Made by a program: the position numbers and the translations under genes. A stretch of DNA of 64,000 nucleotides, from NCBI GenBank assembly GCA_949287305.1, contig CASEFX010000026.1, forward strand, positions 155,246 through 219,245, in the 5' to 3' direction. The stretch comes from an uncultured Sutterella sp. (GTDB lineage: Bacteria; Pseudomonadota; Gammaproteobacteria; Burkholderiales; Burkholderiaceae_F). Shown in pieces: positions 54,274 to 63,292 of this stretch. The notes under the pieces were generated by a model that did not search any database, had not been told where the DNA came from, and saw only the letters and a list, made by a program, of their open reading frames with translations. Position 1 is the first letter of the stretch; each line of letters opens with the position of its first letter.

Positions 54274-56092
54274 GGTCCTTTCCCTCCGTGTTCTTGGATG
54301 CTTGTTCTTCTTCCTTTCCTTCGGCGCCCGCGGGGAACTGCAGAATCGTCCGGACACCCCGGTCGAGCCGCTCGAATTTCAGCGTCGCCCGATATTTCTC
54401 CAGAAGCGAGCGCGTGACGGTAAGACCGAGTCCCATGCCGTCCGTCTTGGAACTTGAGAGCGGCGTCGTGAGGCGCTCGAAGTCTTCGTCGTTGAGACGT
54501 TCGCCCGAATCAACGATTTCCATCTCAAAGCCCTTTTCGTCGGTGTGAAAGCGCACCGACACCGCGGGCGATACGCCTTTATTAGCGCAGGACGCTTCCG
54601 CCGCGTTTTTCAGAAGGCAGTGAAAGATGAAGCTGCACTCGAGGTCGTCCGCCGGCAAGATGAAAGGCACTGCGTCGCCCTCCACGGTCCATTGCACGCG
54701 CGGATCCTTCTGGTGCAGAGTCTTGATGGTGTCTGATGCGATGGCGTGAAGGTCGCAAGGCTTTCGTTCCGCGTCGCGGCCCTTGGCGTAATTGCGAACG
54801 CGCTCGATGATTTCGCCCGCGTGGTGCACTTCGGTTTCGATCTTCTCAAGTCCTTCACGAAGGAGTTCGGGGTGCTCCTTGCCCGTCTCCATGGTGCGAA
54901 GCAATCCGTGACTGAAGCAGGAAATCGTCTGCAACGGCTGCTTCAACTCGTGCACGAACATGTTCGACATCTGGCCGACGGCGGTCGAGCGTTGCAACTT
55001 CTCGAAGCGCCTCTCCTGGTTTTGAATCTTGTGCTGCAGAGCAACCTTTTCGTCAAACGCCGCCTGCAGTTCCTCCGTGCGGCGTGTTAGGAGATGCGAA
55101 GTGCGCCACTGATGAAGCGCCCCCAACGCAACGGCCGCGAGCACGGCCAGGATGTAGATGCCGTACTCGTCCCACACGCGGCGCCAGGTCCACTCGCGAA
55201 GTTCCTCGTAGGGACCGATGTGGAGATCCTGCATGAGTTTGTCGACCGCACTAAAGTCGGACGCGACAGACCAGTACATGCCGTCCTTCGTGGGCGGCAT
55301 CGCAAGAAGAAGCGCCATGACTTCGCGCAGTTCCGAAGCGGGGAGCGACGGAACGGAGGAGATCGTCCAGTTCGGATAGAGCTCCGTCGAGCGTTTGCAC
55401 GCGAAGGTCGGATCGTCCCGGGGTTCGACGACGCGAAGCGGCAGGGACTTTCCCGTCATCTTCTCGAGGTCTTCGAGAAAGCAGGTTCGCACGACGCCCG
55501 CGTCGGCCTTCCCGTTCACGACTTCACTCACCACATCCTGCATGGACTTTTTCGAGGCGGTGCCGATGAAGTGGACTTTCCTAAAGAACCCGTCGGGGTT
55601 GTAGTTTCTGCGGACGAGTTCCCCCATGGCGACCTGAAACCCCGTGAAGTCGTTGGGAGTCGTGGCCGAAAGACTCCGTCCCCGCAGGTCCGCGACGGTC
55701 TGAACGGTGGAGTCGTCTCGAACGAAGAAGACCGAACCCTGGCTTCTCTTCGGATCCTTGTGACGTTGCGACACGGCGGAGAACAAAGGGCGCGCTCCGT
55801 CAAAGCGCAGACGTCCGGCCACGCCCGCTTCCGTCAGAACGACGTCCACCTCGCGGTTGCGAACCGCCTTTTCAAGGTCGGCCAAGGCGTAGTAGCGAAA
55901 GGTCGCGCCCTCAGGGTAGTTCTCGTTGAGCCAGGCGTGCGTCTCCGTGATGAAGGGAAGGCACGGATCGGGCTTGGGCATTTCCATTGCGGCAAACCGC
56001 AAGGGAGCCGCGGCAGCGGGCAGAACCGTCAGAAGGGCCGCGCCGGTGAAGAGGAAGCGGCGAAGAGCGCCGAAAGATGAAGTGACGGGCAT
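54266..56092 (-). CDS. TtrS-like sensor histidine kinase (kinase D)
   Basis: 608 residues from ATG 56092 (GGGGAGG about 12 bases upstream), giving a signal peptide (FLFTGAALLTVLPAAAA). PhnD-like periplasmic domain to about 300 with Cys 204 and Cys 232 (CKRSTELYPNW) in the same positions as in the other two kinases. Membrane segment 311-327, phospho-acceptor His 381 in FVHELKQPLQT, N box FHCLLKNAAEA and G box DGMGLGLTV. The flavoprotein 6 gene lies just upstream on the same strand but is separated by a terminator. Confidence 0.92.
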   Translation of the reverse strand: MPVTSSFGALRRFLFTGAALLTVLPAAAAPLRFAAMEMPKPDPCLPFITETHAWLNENYPEGATFRYYALADLEKAVRNREVDVVLTEAGVAGRLRFDGARPLFSAVSQRHKDPKRSQGSVFFVRDDSTVQTVADLRGRSLSATTPNDFTGFQVAMGELVRRNYNPDGFFRKVHFIGTASKKSMQDVVSEVVNGKADAGVVRTCFLEDLEKMTGKSLPLRVVEPRDDPTFACKRSTELYPNWTISSVPSLPASELREVMALLLAMPPTKDGMYWSVASDFSAVDKLMQDLHIGPYEELREWTWRRVWDEYGIYILAVLAAVALGALHQWRTSHLLTRRTEELQAAFDEKVALQHKIQNQERRFEKLQRSTAVGQMSNMFVHELKQPLQTISCFSHGLLRTMETGKEHPELLREGLEKIETEVHHAGEIIERVRNYAKGRDAERKPCDLHAIASDTIKTLHQKDPRVQWTVEGDAVPFILPADDLECSFIFHCLLKNAAEASCANKGVSPAVSVRFHTDEKGFEMEIVDSGERLNDEDFERLTTPLSSSKTDGMGLGLTVTRSLLEKYRATLKFERLDRGVRTILQFPAGAEGKEEEQASKNTEGKDHE

Positions 56093-56117
56093 GGGAAAAC
56101 AAACCTCCCCGAGTGGA

Positions 56118-56195
56118 TGCGAACGATCGTACGGCAAAGTCCCCGTCTTTTCCCATGCTCGTTTTTGCGGAACTGGAGCGGAACGACCGTTCGAG
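56118..56195. promoter_or_regulatory. possible paired operators upstream of kinase D
   Basis: Imperfect inverted repeats centred on GAACGATCGTAC (56121-56132) and GAACGACCGTTC (56181-56192), 60 bases apart, in the leader of the kinase/regulator D operon. Weaker than the pairs near kinases B and E. Confidence 0.3.
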
Positions 56196-56226
56196 TGCTT
56201 TCCGTTGCCGTCCAGACGACCTTTGC

Positions 56227-56264
56227 AAAAACGGGCCGCCCGAGAAAAACCCGGACAGCCCGTT
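56227..56264 (-). terminator. intrinsic terminator of flavoprotein 6
   Basis: On the minus strand AACGGGC and GCCCGTT pair around a 21-base loop, followed by TTT. It lies 87 bases after the flavoprotein stop. Confidence 0.6.
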
Positions 56265-56350
56265 CGATCACCGAAGGAGAGTCCCTGGAAGAAGGGCTCT
56301 GTCGTCCGATCACGACGGGAGCGACGGATACGTCGTCCCCGCCGGGATCA

Positions 56351-57880
56351 TCAGATATTTTCGCCGGCAACCATGCCGAAGGTGAGCGCGTCGATGATGC
56401 CGACCGTGCCGAGTCGGCTCGCACCGTGCACGCCGCCCGTCACTTCACCGCCTGCGAAGAGACCGGGGATCGGCTTGTGGGTGGCCATGCTGATCACTTC
56501 GCCCTTTTCCGAAATCAGGACGCCGCCCATCGTGTGGTGAATCTTCGGGCAGACGCGGCCGGCGTAGAACGGGGGCTTGGCGATCTGGATGCCCTTCGTC
56601 ACGTCCATGGGCTTGCCGAGTTCGTCCTTGCCGGACTTCACGGCGGCGTTGTAGGAATCGATCGTGGCCTTGAGCGCGGCGCGGTCGATCTTGAAGGCGT
56701 CGGCGAGTTCGTCGATGGTCTGGAAGACCTTGACCGTCTTCTTTTCGAGCGGAGCCTTGAGGAAGGCCGGATTGACGGCGGCCGCCGCATCGGCGTCGCC
56801 GATGGCGACCGGGTAGTTTTCATCGTTACCGATCACTTCGAACATGGCTTCGGTCTTGGGCAAGCGGCCGGCGAGTTCATTGATGAAACGCTTGCCGGTC
56901 TTCGGATTCACGATGATGCCGTAGCGATAGCAGGCGTGTTCGATGAAGTTGGCTGAAATGCCGTAGCCCGGTTCGTCGGGATTGCACGAAGGCAGGAACT
57001 GCAGCCAGGAGAGATGCACCGGCGTCGCACCGACGTCGAGCGCGGCGCAGAGAGCGCCCGCCGTGGCACCGGGCTGATTGGTCGAGTCCATCGTCGTCGG
57101 GACGCGCGGATCCTGCACCTTGCGGTACCACGTGTCGCGCGAGAAACCGCCCGCCGCAAGCATCACGCCGCGGGTCGCACCGTAGAGCACCTTCTTGCCG
57201 GACTGGTTTTCGACGTCATCGCTCGCCAACTTCGAATCGAACTTGTAGTCGGTGCGCGCGGCGATGCCCACGACGCGGCCCGATTCGTCCACGACGAAGC
57301 GGTCCATCTTCGTGCGGTTGCGGATCGTCACGTTCGGCATCTTCTTGAGGGCTTCGAGCATCGGAAGGATGTAGCAGGAGCCGTCGCTCGTCGTCGATTC
57401 GATGATGCGCGCGGCGGAGTGACCGCTGCTGATGCCGAGATGCGCGTCGTCCACGACGCAGCCGTACTTGCGAAGGAGCGCCACGACATCGTTGCAACGG
57501 TTGACGATGACGTCAAGAAGTTCCGTGTGGTTGATGCCGAGACCGTCGGTGAGGCAGTCCTTCAGGAAGATGTCGCGAGAATCCTTCACGCCGAGCTTGG
57601 CCTGGTTGGGATTGCCCGGGCAGGCGAAGTTGCCGCCGCAGATGAGGGAGTTGCCCCCGAGAACCGTCATCTTGTCGATGAGGAGCACTTTGAGCTTGCG
57701 TTCGCTGCAGCGAAGGGCGCAGGTCAAACCGGCAAAACCGGTCCCGACGATCACGACGTCGTAGGTTTCGTCGAAATTCTTGAAGCTCGAGCGCTGCACG
57801 GCACCGAAAGCGGTGGAAGCGGCCGTGCCGACGAGAGCGGTGCCGGCGAGTTTGAGAAGATTGCGGCGGGAAGCGATCAT
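56351..57880 (-). CDS. Tat-exported FAD reductase, canonical active site (flavoprotein 6)
   Basis: 509 residues. Tat signal (SRRNLLKLAGTALVG), FAD motif VVIVGTGFAGLTC, and all three canonical sites: RFINELAGR, IHHTMGG, VHGASRLG. Close paralogue of flavoprotein 3 (shared GNDENYPVA-type and SWLQFLP segments). Divergent from kinase E with a 219-base gap holding two 18-bp operators. A member of the fumarate/urocanate reductase group; the true substrate cannot be read from sequence. Confidence 0.93.
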   Translation of the reverse strand: MIASRRNLLKLAGTALVGTAASTAFGAVQRSSFKNFDETYDVVIVGTGFAGLTCALRCSERKLKVLLIDKMTVLGGNSLICGGNFACPGNPNQAKLGVKDSRDIFLKDCLTDGLGINHTELLDVIVNRCNDVVALLRKYGCVVDDAHLGISSGHSAARIIESTTSDGSCYILPMLEALKKMPNVTIRNRTKMDRFVVDESGRVVGIAARTDYKFDSKLASDDVENQSGKKVLYGATRGVMLAAGGFSRDTWYRKVQDPRVPTTMDSTNQPGATAGALCAALDVGATPVHLSWLQFLPSCNPDEPGYGISANFIEHACYRYGIIVNPKTGKRFINELAGRLPKTEAMFEVIGNDENYPVAIGDADAAAAVNPAFLKAPLEKKTVKVFQTIDELADAFKIDRAALKATIDSYNAAVKSGKDELGKPMDVTKGIQIAKPPFYAGRVCPKIHHTMGGVLISEKGEVISMATHKPIPGLFAGGEVTGGVHGASRLGTVGIIDALTFGMVAGENI

Positions 57881-57991
57881 TTGATATCTCCTTTGCGAAA
57901 GTGGTTGGTTCGATGCGCGGCGACCTTGTTGTCAGGTACGGCGTTCGAACTTTCGATGCGGTGAGCTTAGAACCGACCTTTCTCCCTTCGT

Positions 57992-58037
57992 CAGCCCCCC
58001 GGGCAGGTGGAGAATTCCGCACCTCCCGCGGGAGGTG
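57992..58037. promoter_or_regulatory. two 18-bp inverted repeats between flavoprotein 6 and kinase E
   Basis: CACCTCCCGCGGGAGGTG (58020-58037) is a perfect 18-bp palindrome; CAGCCCCCCGGGCAGGTG (57992-58009) matches it at 13 of 18 positions. Start-to-start distance is 28 bases, as near regulator B. Probable target of regulator E. Confidence 0.55.
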
Positions 58038-58099
58038 ACAAGCCAATATCTTCTCGCCGACAATATCGTGTTCTCACCGCTCGACTGAGTTTTCCTTGC

Positions 58100-59968
58100 A
58101 TGCGTCGACGCCCGCTCCTTCTTCTTTCGCTCCCGGCTTCCCTCGCCGCAGTCCTCCTTTTCTCGGGGACGCCCGGCCCGTCGACAGCCGCGTCTTTTGA
58201 AACCGAACCCGCACCGGTCGTTTCGAGCGTCTCCGAAAAGAAAGCTGTGATCGGCGTATTGGAAACGCTGGATCCCGCGGTCCGAACGTCGCTCGTTTTG
58301 CAGACGATCGACCGCATCACCGAAGCGCTCCCCGACACCGCGATCGACATTCAGACCCTTTCCGCGGTCAACACCCGCTCGGACATCGAACGAACCCGGC
58401 CCGATTTCCTCATTGCGCCGAGCGGCGTCTATCTTGGTCTTGCGCAGACGTTCGGTCTCCGGCACATCGCGACGAGAAAGCGGGCGGAAGCGCAGGATCC
58501 CTCCCGATCCGTCGCATCGGTCTTCGTGGTGCGGGCAGACCGGAACGACGTGCGAACCCTCGCCGACCTGCGGGGAAAAACTGTGGGAGCCGGTTTTCCC
58601 GACTCCATCGACGGATGGCTGGCCGCGCAGGGAGAAATTCAACGGCAAGGCTACGATCCGGAAAGCTTCTTTCGGGAGGAGCGATTTCTGCTCTACCCCT
58701 TCCCCGACATCATCCGCGCCCTGATGAAAGGAAGCATTGACGCGGGCATCTTTCCCGCCTGCCTCATCGAAGAACTCGAAGCCAAGCACGCGCTGGCGCC
58801 GGGCCTTTTGCGCGCCGTAAACGAAAAATCCAACGACACGCTTGCCTGCCGCCACTCCACGGCGCTCTATCCAGACTGGATCGTCGCGTCGTTCGAGCGG
58901 GCTTCACCCGAAATGGTGCGGGACGTCACGATTGCGCTTCTCACCATGCCGCAGACAAACGGCTTTGAATGGTGGGCGACGATCGACTTGCGCGGATTGA
59001 ATGACCTCTACAAAGAACTTCGGCTCGGTCCCTGGTCGTTTCTTCGGGACTTTTCGCCCGAAGGCCTTCTCAAGCGCTTTCGCACCGAACTCACGATTGC
59101 CCTCTTTCTCCTTCTCGCCGTTTTGGTGAACGAATGGCGACTGCGTCTGCTCGTACGCCGCCGCACCGCGGAACTCTCTTCCGCCCTGCGGGAACGCGAC
59201 ATGAATGCGGAACTCGTGCGGCGCCTGCAGGTGCATCTTGCCCGAACGGAACGACTCAACGCCGTCGCCCAGCTCTCGAGCATGATCGCGCACGAACTGA
59301 AGCAACCGATCGGCTCCGTCATGAACTACGCCGCGGCCCTCTCCGCCCGCATGGCCGATCTCCTCGACGGACGCCCCGAGTGTCGCGAAGCTTTGAAGAA
59401 GATCCGCACGGAATCCAAACGGATTTCCGAGATCGTCGACCGAGTCCGACGCTATGCCAAAAGCCGCAACGCACCGCTCGGTCCGTGCTCACTCAACGGC
59501 ATCGTGGAAAAAGCCGTGCTCGTCTGGCGAAGCGGCGAAGGCGGCCGAATCGTTCCGACCGTGTCGGCCGATCCCGACGTGACGGTGCTCGGCAATGAAC
59601 TGGAGTTGGAACTTCTCGTTCTCAACCTCATCCGCAATGCGGCCGAGGCGCAGCAAAACGTGAAGACGCCGGAAATCCTCATCGAAATCCGCTCTGCTCC
59701 GACGCCGAGCGTTTCCGTGAGCGATCGAGGCCCCAGACTTACCGACGCCGAACTCCAGCGCCTTGAAACTTCGCCCGTGAGCGTCAAGGAAGAAGGGCTC
59801 GGCCTCGGTCTCGAATTAGTCCGCCGAATCGCGGCGATGAGTGACGCCTCGCTTCGTTTTGAAAGACGGGAGGGCAACGGTTTGACGGCCTGCGTCGTCT
59901 TCCCCGCACCCAAATCTGAATCCGACTCGAATAAGGAATCCTCTCATGAGCCATCCCAACATGCCTGA
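58100..59968 (+). CDS. TtrS-like sensor histidine kinase (kinase E)
   Basis: 622 residues from ATG 58100, chosen for its signal sequence (RRRPLLLLSLPASLAAVLL). PhnD-like domain about 45-310 with Cys 221 and Cys 250 (CRHSTALYPDW), membrane segment about 331-347, coiled coil, phospho-acceptor His 398 in IAHELKQPIGS, N box LNLIRNAAEA and G box EGLGLGLELV. Closest to kinase B. Its end overlaps the start of regulator E by 23 bases, and flavoprotein 7 follows: kinase, regulator and enzyme in one operon. Confidence 0.92.
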   Translation: MRRRPLLLLSLPASLAAVLLFSGTPGPSTAASFETEPAPVVSSVSEKKAVIGVLETLDPAVRTSLVLQTIDRITEALPDTAIDIQTLSAVNTRSDIERTRPDFLIAPSGVYLGLAQTFGLRHIATRKRAEAQDPSRSVASVFVVRADRNDVRTLADLRGKTVGAGFPDSIDGWLAAQGEIQRQGYDPESFFREERFLLYPFPDIIRALMKGSIDAGIFPACLIEELEAKHALAPGLLRAVNEKSNDTLACRHSTALYPDWIVASFERASPEMVRDVTIALLTMPQTNGFEWWATIDLRGLNDLYKELRLGPWSFLRDFSPEGLLKRFRTELTIALFLLLAVLVNEWRLRLLVRRRTAELSSALRERDMNAELVRRLQVHLARTERLNAVAQLSSMIAHELKQPIGSVMNYAAALSARMADLLDGRPECREALKKIRTESKRISEIVDRVRRYAKSRNAPLGPCSLNGIVEKAVLVWRSGEGGRIVPTVSADPDVTVLGNELELELLVLNLIRNAAEAQQNVKTPEILIEIRSAPTPSVSVSDRGPRLTDAELQRLETSPVSVKEEGLGLGLELVRRIAAMSDASLRFERREGNGLTACVVFPAPKSESDSNKESSHEPSQHA

Positions 59969-60593
59969 CGGCGCCGCAGTTCGACCGCTCGTGCGCCTTG
60001 TGGACGACGACGTCGAGTTTCTTCGGTCCCAGAAGTTTTTTCTCGAGACCTTTCTTCCCGAAGTGCGCACCTGGGAAAGCGCCGAAGCCTTCCTCGCAGA
60101 GGACGACCTCACCCGCCCGGGGTGCCTTGTGCTCGACATCCGCATGTCGGGCATGTCCGGACTGGAACTTCAGCGCCTCCTCGAGATGCGCCGCTCAACC
60201 CTCCGGATCATTTTCCTGAGTGCCCACGGAGACATCGGCACGGCCGTGCACGCGATGCGGCACGGCGCGCTCGACTTTCTCGAAAAGCCCGTGGAACCCG
60301 AGGTCCTCTTGGAAAAGGTTCGAAAGGCCGTGGACGACTCCATGAACGATTTTGCGCACGAGCGGGAAATCCATCAGATCGAAGCGCGGCTCCTCAGCCT
60401 CACAGGTCGCGAACGGGAGGTACTCGACCTCGCGATCGAAGGACTGCAGAACAAGGAGATCGCCGAGAAACTCGGCATTTCGGTGACGACCGTCAAGATG
60501 TACCGCTCGAACGCCTTCATCAAACTCGACGTGAATTCTCCGCTCGCCGCCGCCAACCTTCTTCACAAACTCCCCTCGCCTCAAGGAGCCTGA
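59946..60593 (+). CDS. TtrR/FixJ-type response regulator (regulator E)
   Basis: 215 residues. Receiver with DDD (20-22), phospho-acceptor Asp 64 (LVLDIRMSG), FLSAHGD and KPVEP, then LuxR-type helix-turn-helix (LTGREREVLDLAIEG...GISVTTVKMYR). Closest to regulator B. AAGGAATC lies upstream. One base separates its stop from the start of flavoprotein 7. Confidence 0.93.
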   Translation: MSHPNMPDGAAVRPLVRLVDDDVEFLRSQKFFLETFLPEVRTWESAEAFLAEDDLTRPGCLVLDIRMSGMSGLELQRLLEMRRSTLRIIFLSAHGDIGTAVHAMRHGALDFLEKPVEPEVLLEKVRKAVDDSMNDFAHEREIHQIEARLLSLTGREREVLDLAIEGLQNKEIAEKLGISVTTVKMYRSNAFIKLDVNSPLAAANLLHKLPSPQGA

Positions 60594-60594
60594 G

Positions 60595-62040
60595 ATGAAG
60601 CGCCGCGTCTTTGTCTCAGGTTTCTTGACGGCGTCTCTCGCCGCGCTTTGTCCCGTCCTCGCGGTGCGGGCCGAAGAAAAAACCGCTCCGGTCCACGAGC
60701 GGTGGGACGTGATCGTCGTGGGGGCGGGCTTGGCAGGTCTCTCCGCAGCCGTGGCGGCCCGTGAAGCGGGAGCACGACGCGTCGCGCTTTTGGAAAAGGA
60801 CGCGCTCATCGGCGGTCACTCCATCATGTCGAGCGGTTACTTCAACGCAGTGGATCCGAAACGCCAGGCTCCGCAGGGAATCGATGATTCGGTGGAACTG
60901 ATGGTTCAACAGTCCCTGGAGGTCGGGGAATTTCAGGGCGACCCCGAACTCATGCGCATCATGGCCGCCCACTCTGAAGACGCCGTCAACTGGCTTGAAA
61001 AGCACGGCGTACGCTGGTCCGACCGCGTATTCGAGTCGCTCTCCTCGATGCAAAAGCGCGCCCACGTCTCCAGTCCCGTTCGGGCGGGGTACGACTACGT
61101 CATGGCGCTCTTGGAAAGCGCCAATCGTCTCGGCGTCACCGTCCTGCTGCAACACGACGTCAAACGCCTTCTTCTCGAAAACGGACGCGTATGCGGCGTT
61201 GCGGGCGTTCGAGCGGCCCAGAACGGGAAAGAAGACTTCTCATTGCGCGGCAACGCCACGATCCTCGCCACGGGAGGGTTCGGCGCCAACGTGACGCTTC
61301 GCGAGAAGTGGGCGAGAGGCCTCACCGAAGGGATGGAAACCTCCGCCAATTCCAAGGGATGGCTCACCGACGGCGCGACCGGAGACGGTCTTCTCATGGC
61401 AGAGGCCGTCGGCGCCGATCTCATTCAGACCGATTCGATTCTGCTCGTTCCCTATCTCGGTGGTCGTGTGACGGGCTATGTGGGGGCCGACATCTTTCTC
61501 ACGCCCGAAGGCAAGCGCTTCGTGAACGAAGGCGCGAGCTGGTCCACGTTGCGGGACGCGATGCGGGCCCTCCCCGACGGGCGCATGTGGGTTTTGACGG
61601 ACTCCGCCTCGGTGAAGAACAACGAATTCTCCGGCAAGCTTTTTTCGGGCGTTATCCGCAGGGCCGACACGCTCGACGAAGTCGCGGACGTCATCGGTTG
61701 CCGGCGAAGCGTTCTTCGGGAGACGGTCGATCGCTACAACGGCTTCGTTCGTGCGGGGAAAGACGAGGAGTTTGGAAAACAAACGCTCCTGCAGACGATT
61801 GAAAAGCCGCCCTTTTACTTTGGGGAGGAACGTCTCAACGTTCACTCCACCGAAGGAGGATTGCGCATTGACGCTGAGGCCCGCGTTCTCGACCGCAACC
61901 GCCGACCGATTCCGGGGCTCTATGCCGCCGGGGAATCGGTCGGGGGTATTCACGGCCGCAGTCGTCCGGGCGGCAACGGGACGCTCGCCTGCGTGGTGTT
62001 CGGGCGGATTGCGGGAATGAGTGCGGCAAGAGAAAGATAA
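60595..62040 (+). CDS. exported FAD reductase, one active-site Arg replaced (flavoprotein 7)
   Basis: 481 residues with AAGGAG upstream. Export signal with RRVF and a hydrophobic core, FAD motif VIVVGAGLAGLSAA. Paralogue of flavoprotein 2, both tied to a kinase/regulator pair, but where flavoprotein 2 has the catalytic-type Arg (NEGGTR) this one has Trp (NEGASW). The His (VHSTEGG) and the C-terminal Arg (IHGRSRPGGNG) remain. That points to a substrate or proton route different from flavoprotein 2. No cytochrome partner nearby. Confidence 0.9.
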   Translation: MKRRVFVSGFLTASLAALCPVLAVRAEEKTAPVHERWDVIVVGAGLAGLSAAVAAREAGARRVALLEKDALIGGHSIMSSGYFNAVDPKRQAPQGIDDSVELMVQQSLEVGEFQGDPELMRIMAAHSEDAVNWLEKHGVRWSDRVFESLSSMQKRAHVSSPVRAGYDYVMALLESANRLGVTVLLQHDVKRLLLENGRVCGVAGVRAAQNGKEDFSLRGNATILATGGFGANVTLREKWARGLTEGMETSANSKGWLTDGATGDGLLMAEAVGADLIQTDSILLVPYLGGRVTGYVGADIFLTPEGKRFVNEGASWSTLRDAMRALPDGRMWVLTDSASVKNNEFSGKLFSGVIRRADTLDEVADVIGCRRSVLRETVDRYNGFVRAGKDEEFGKQTLLQTIEKPPFYFGEERLNVHSTEGGLRIDAEARVLDRNRRPIPGLYAAGESVGGIHGRSRPGGNGTLACVVFGRIAGMSAARER

Positions 62041-62178
62041 TCTGTCATTCTCGAACACTCCGCCGAGGAATCCGGGAGCGCCACGGAATCTTCACTTCCC
62101 AAGAGGTTTGTACGGGGCAGATCGCTAGGCTACCCCTTGATTCCCTATGACTCCCTCATAGTCTCTTAAGCTCTATGG

Positions 62179-63222
62179 TCATCGGACTTCACTGAAACAA
62201 TAGTTGGCCCAACGTTGTAGCAATAGTCTTCTTCTCTGCATCATCCGACCGCGTCGGTAAGCGCCATTGTGCTTGTCCGTAGAATCCACATGAGCTAAAC
62301 AGAGTTCGATAACCGACACGTCTTCTCCGGTTTCCTGCGCCCAAGTGGCAAATGCCGCCCTGAACCCATGAGTCACCGCAACGCGATTGTCGTGTACGAC
62401 ATCACGAAAGCCGTTGCCTCCGTTCTTCAGTGAGTCCTCATCCAGTTTACGGATGAGTTTACGAAGTGCCGTGCCTGAAAGAGAGTTACCTGTCTTCGTA
62501 AACACAAGAGCGTCGCCATGAACTTGCGAGGGCCGGATCGCCTGAAGCAACCTTACGGCCTGAACACTAAGAGGAACTTCATGGGGTCGGTTGTTACCCT
62601 GTTTACCTTTCATGTGACTCGCCGGAACGTTCCATTCCGAGTACGAAAAATCAAACTCCTTCCATTGGGCCTCTACAACCGACTGCAACCGAGATGCCGT
62701 AAGAATCAGAAAAAGAAGAGCACGTGAACTAACGGTTCTTTCTTCACTCAGAGAAGCAATAAACCTGGGAACTTCGCGCCAATCAATTGCCGGATGATGA
62801 GAGATGGGGGTTCGGAGCCTCATTCCCAGATAAGGTTCTATTAAATCAATGTCTGTCGGAAGCCGTCGATTCGGATTCATCAATCCCTTTGTAGTGCACC
62901 ATCTAAAAAATTGCGATAACGCGACAAGCACCTTCAAATGCGTATGCACGGTATTTTTCATCGCGATTTCCATACACTTAACAACATCTTCTGATGCTAC
63001 TTGAGCAGGTTTATGTGTCCCAATTACAGGGAAAACATATTTTTGTCCCAAGACCATTCTTCTCTCAAACCATCTTTTGTCGGACCAGGCCTTAATCTTT
63101 GCATACTCTTTAATCCAGATAGGCCAAAGATTCTGTATATCTCGCGGAACTCTATCCTCACTCAACTGAAACAATTTCCTTATTGAAAAGTCAACTTCAC
63201 GTAAAAATGAAATAGCAAACAT
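62179..63222 (-). CDS. tyrosine recombinase (integrase)
   Basis: 347 residues, AT-rich relative to the flavoprotein genes. The catalytic set is complete: Arg 178 (TASRLQSV), Lys 205, His 285 and Arg 288 (THGFRAAF), His 311 (LAHVD) and Tyr 322 (GAYRRG). The core-binding domain starts at about residue 35 (WIKEYAKIKAWSDKRW), as in P4-type phage integrases, but the usual N-terminal 80-residue arm-binding domain is missing and an in-frame stop 15 bases upstream rules out a longer form. It transcribes away from the hsdS fragment 70 bases off its 5' end. It may mobilise a genomic island or invert the specificity cassette. Confidence 0.88.
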   Translation of the reverse strand: MFAISFLREVDFSIRKLFQLSEDRVPRDIQNLWPIWIKEYAKIKAWSDKRWFERRMVLGQKYVFPVIGTHKPAQVASEDVVKCMEIAMKNTVHTHLKVLVALSQFFRWCTTKGLMNPNRRLPTDIDLIEPYLGMRLRTPISHHPAIDWREVPRFIASLSEERTVSSRALLFLILTASRLQSVVEAQWKEFDFSYSEWNVPASHMKGKQGNNRPHEVPLSVQAVRLLQAIRPSQVHGDALVFTKTGNSLSGTALRKLIRKLDEDSLKNGGNGFRDVVHDNRVAVTHGFRAAFATWAQETGEDVSVIELCLAHVDSTDKHNGAYRRGRMMQRRRLLLQRWANYCFSEVR

Positions 63223-63292
63223 TAAAAAAGCACCACACTAAAAAAAAGACAGTATGATACCATACGCAAACTCCAAATTCTGCAGCAGATAA

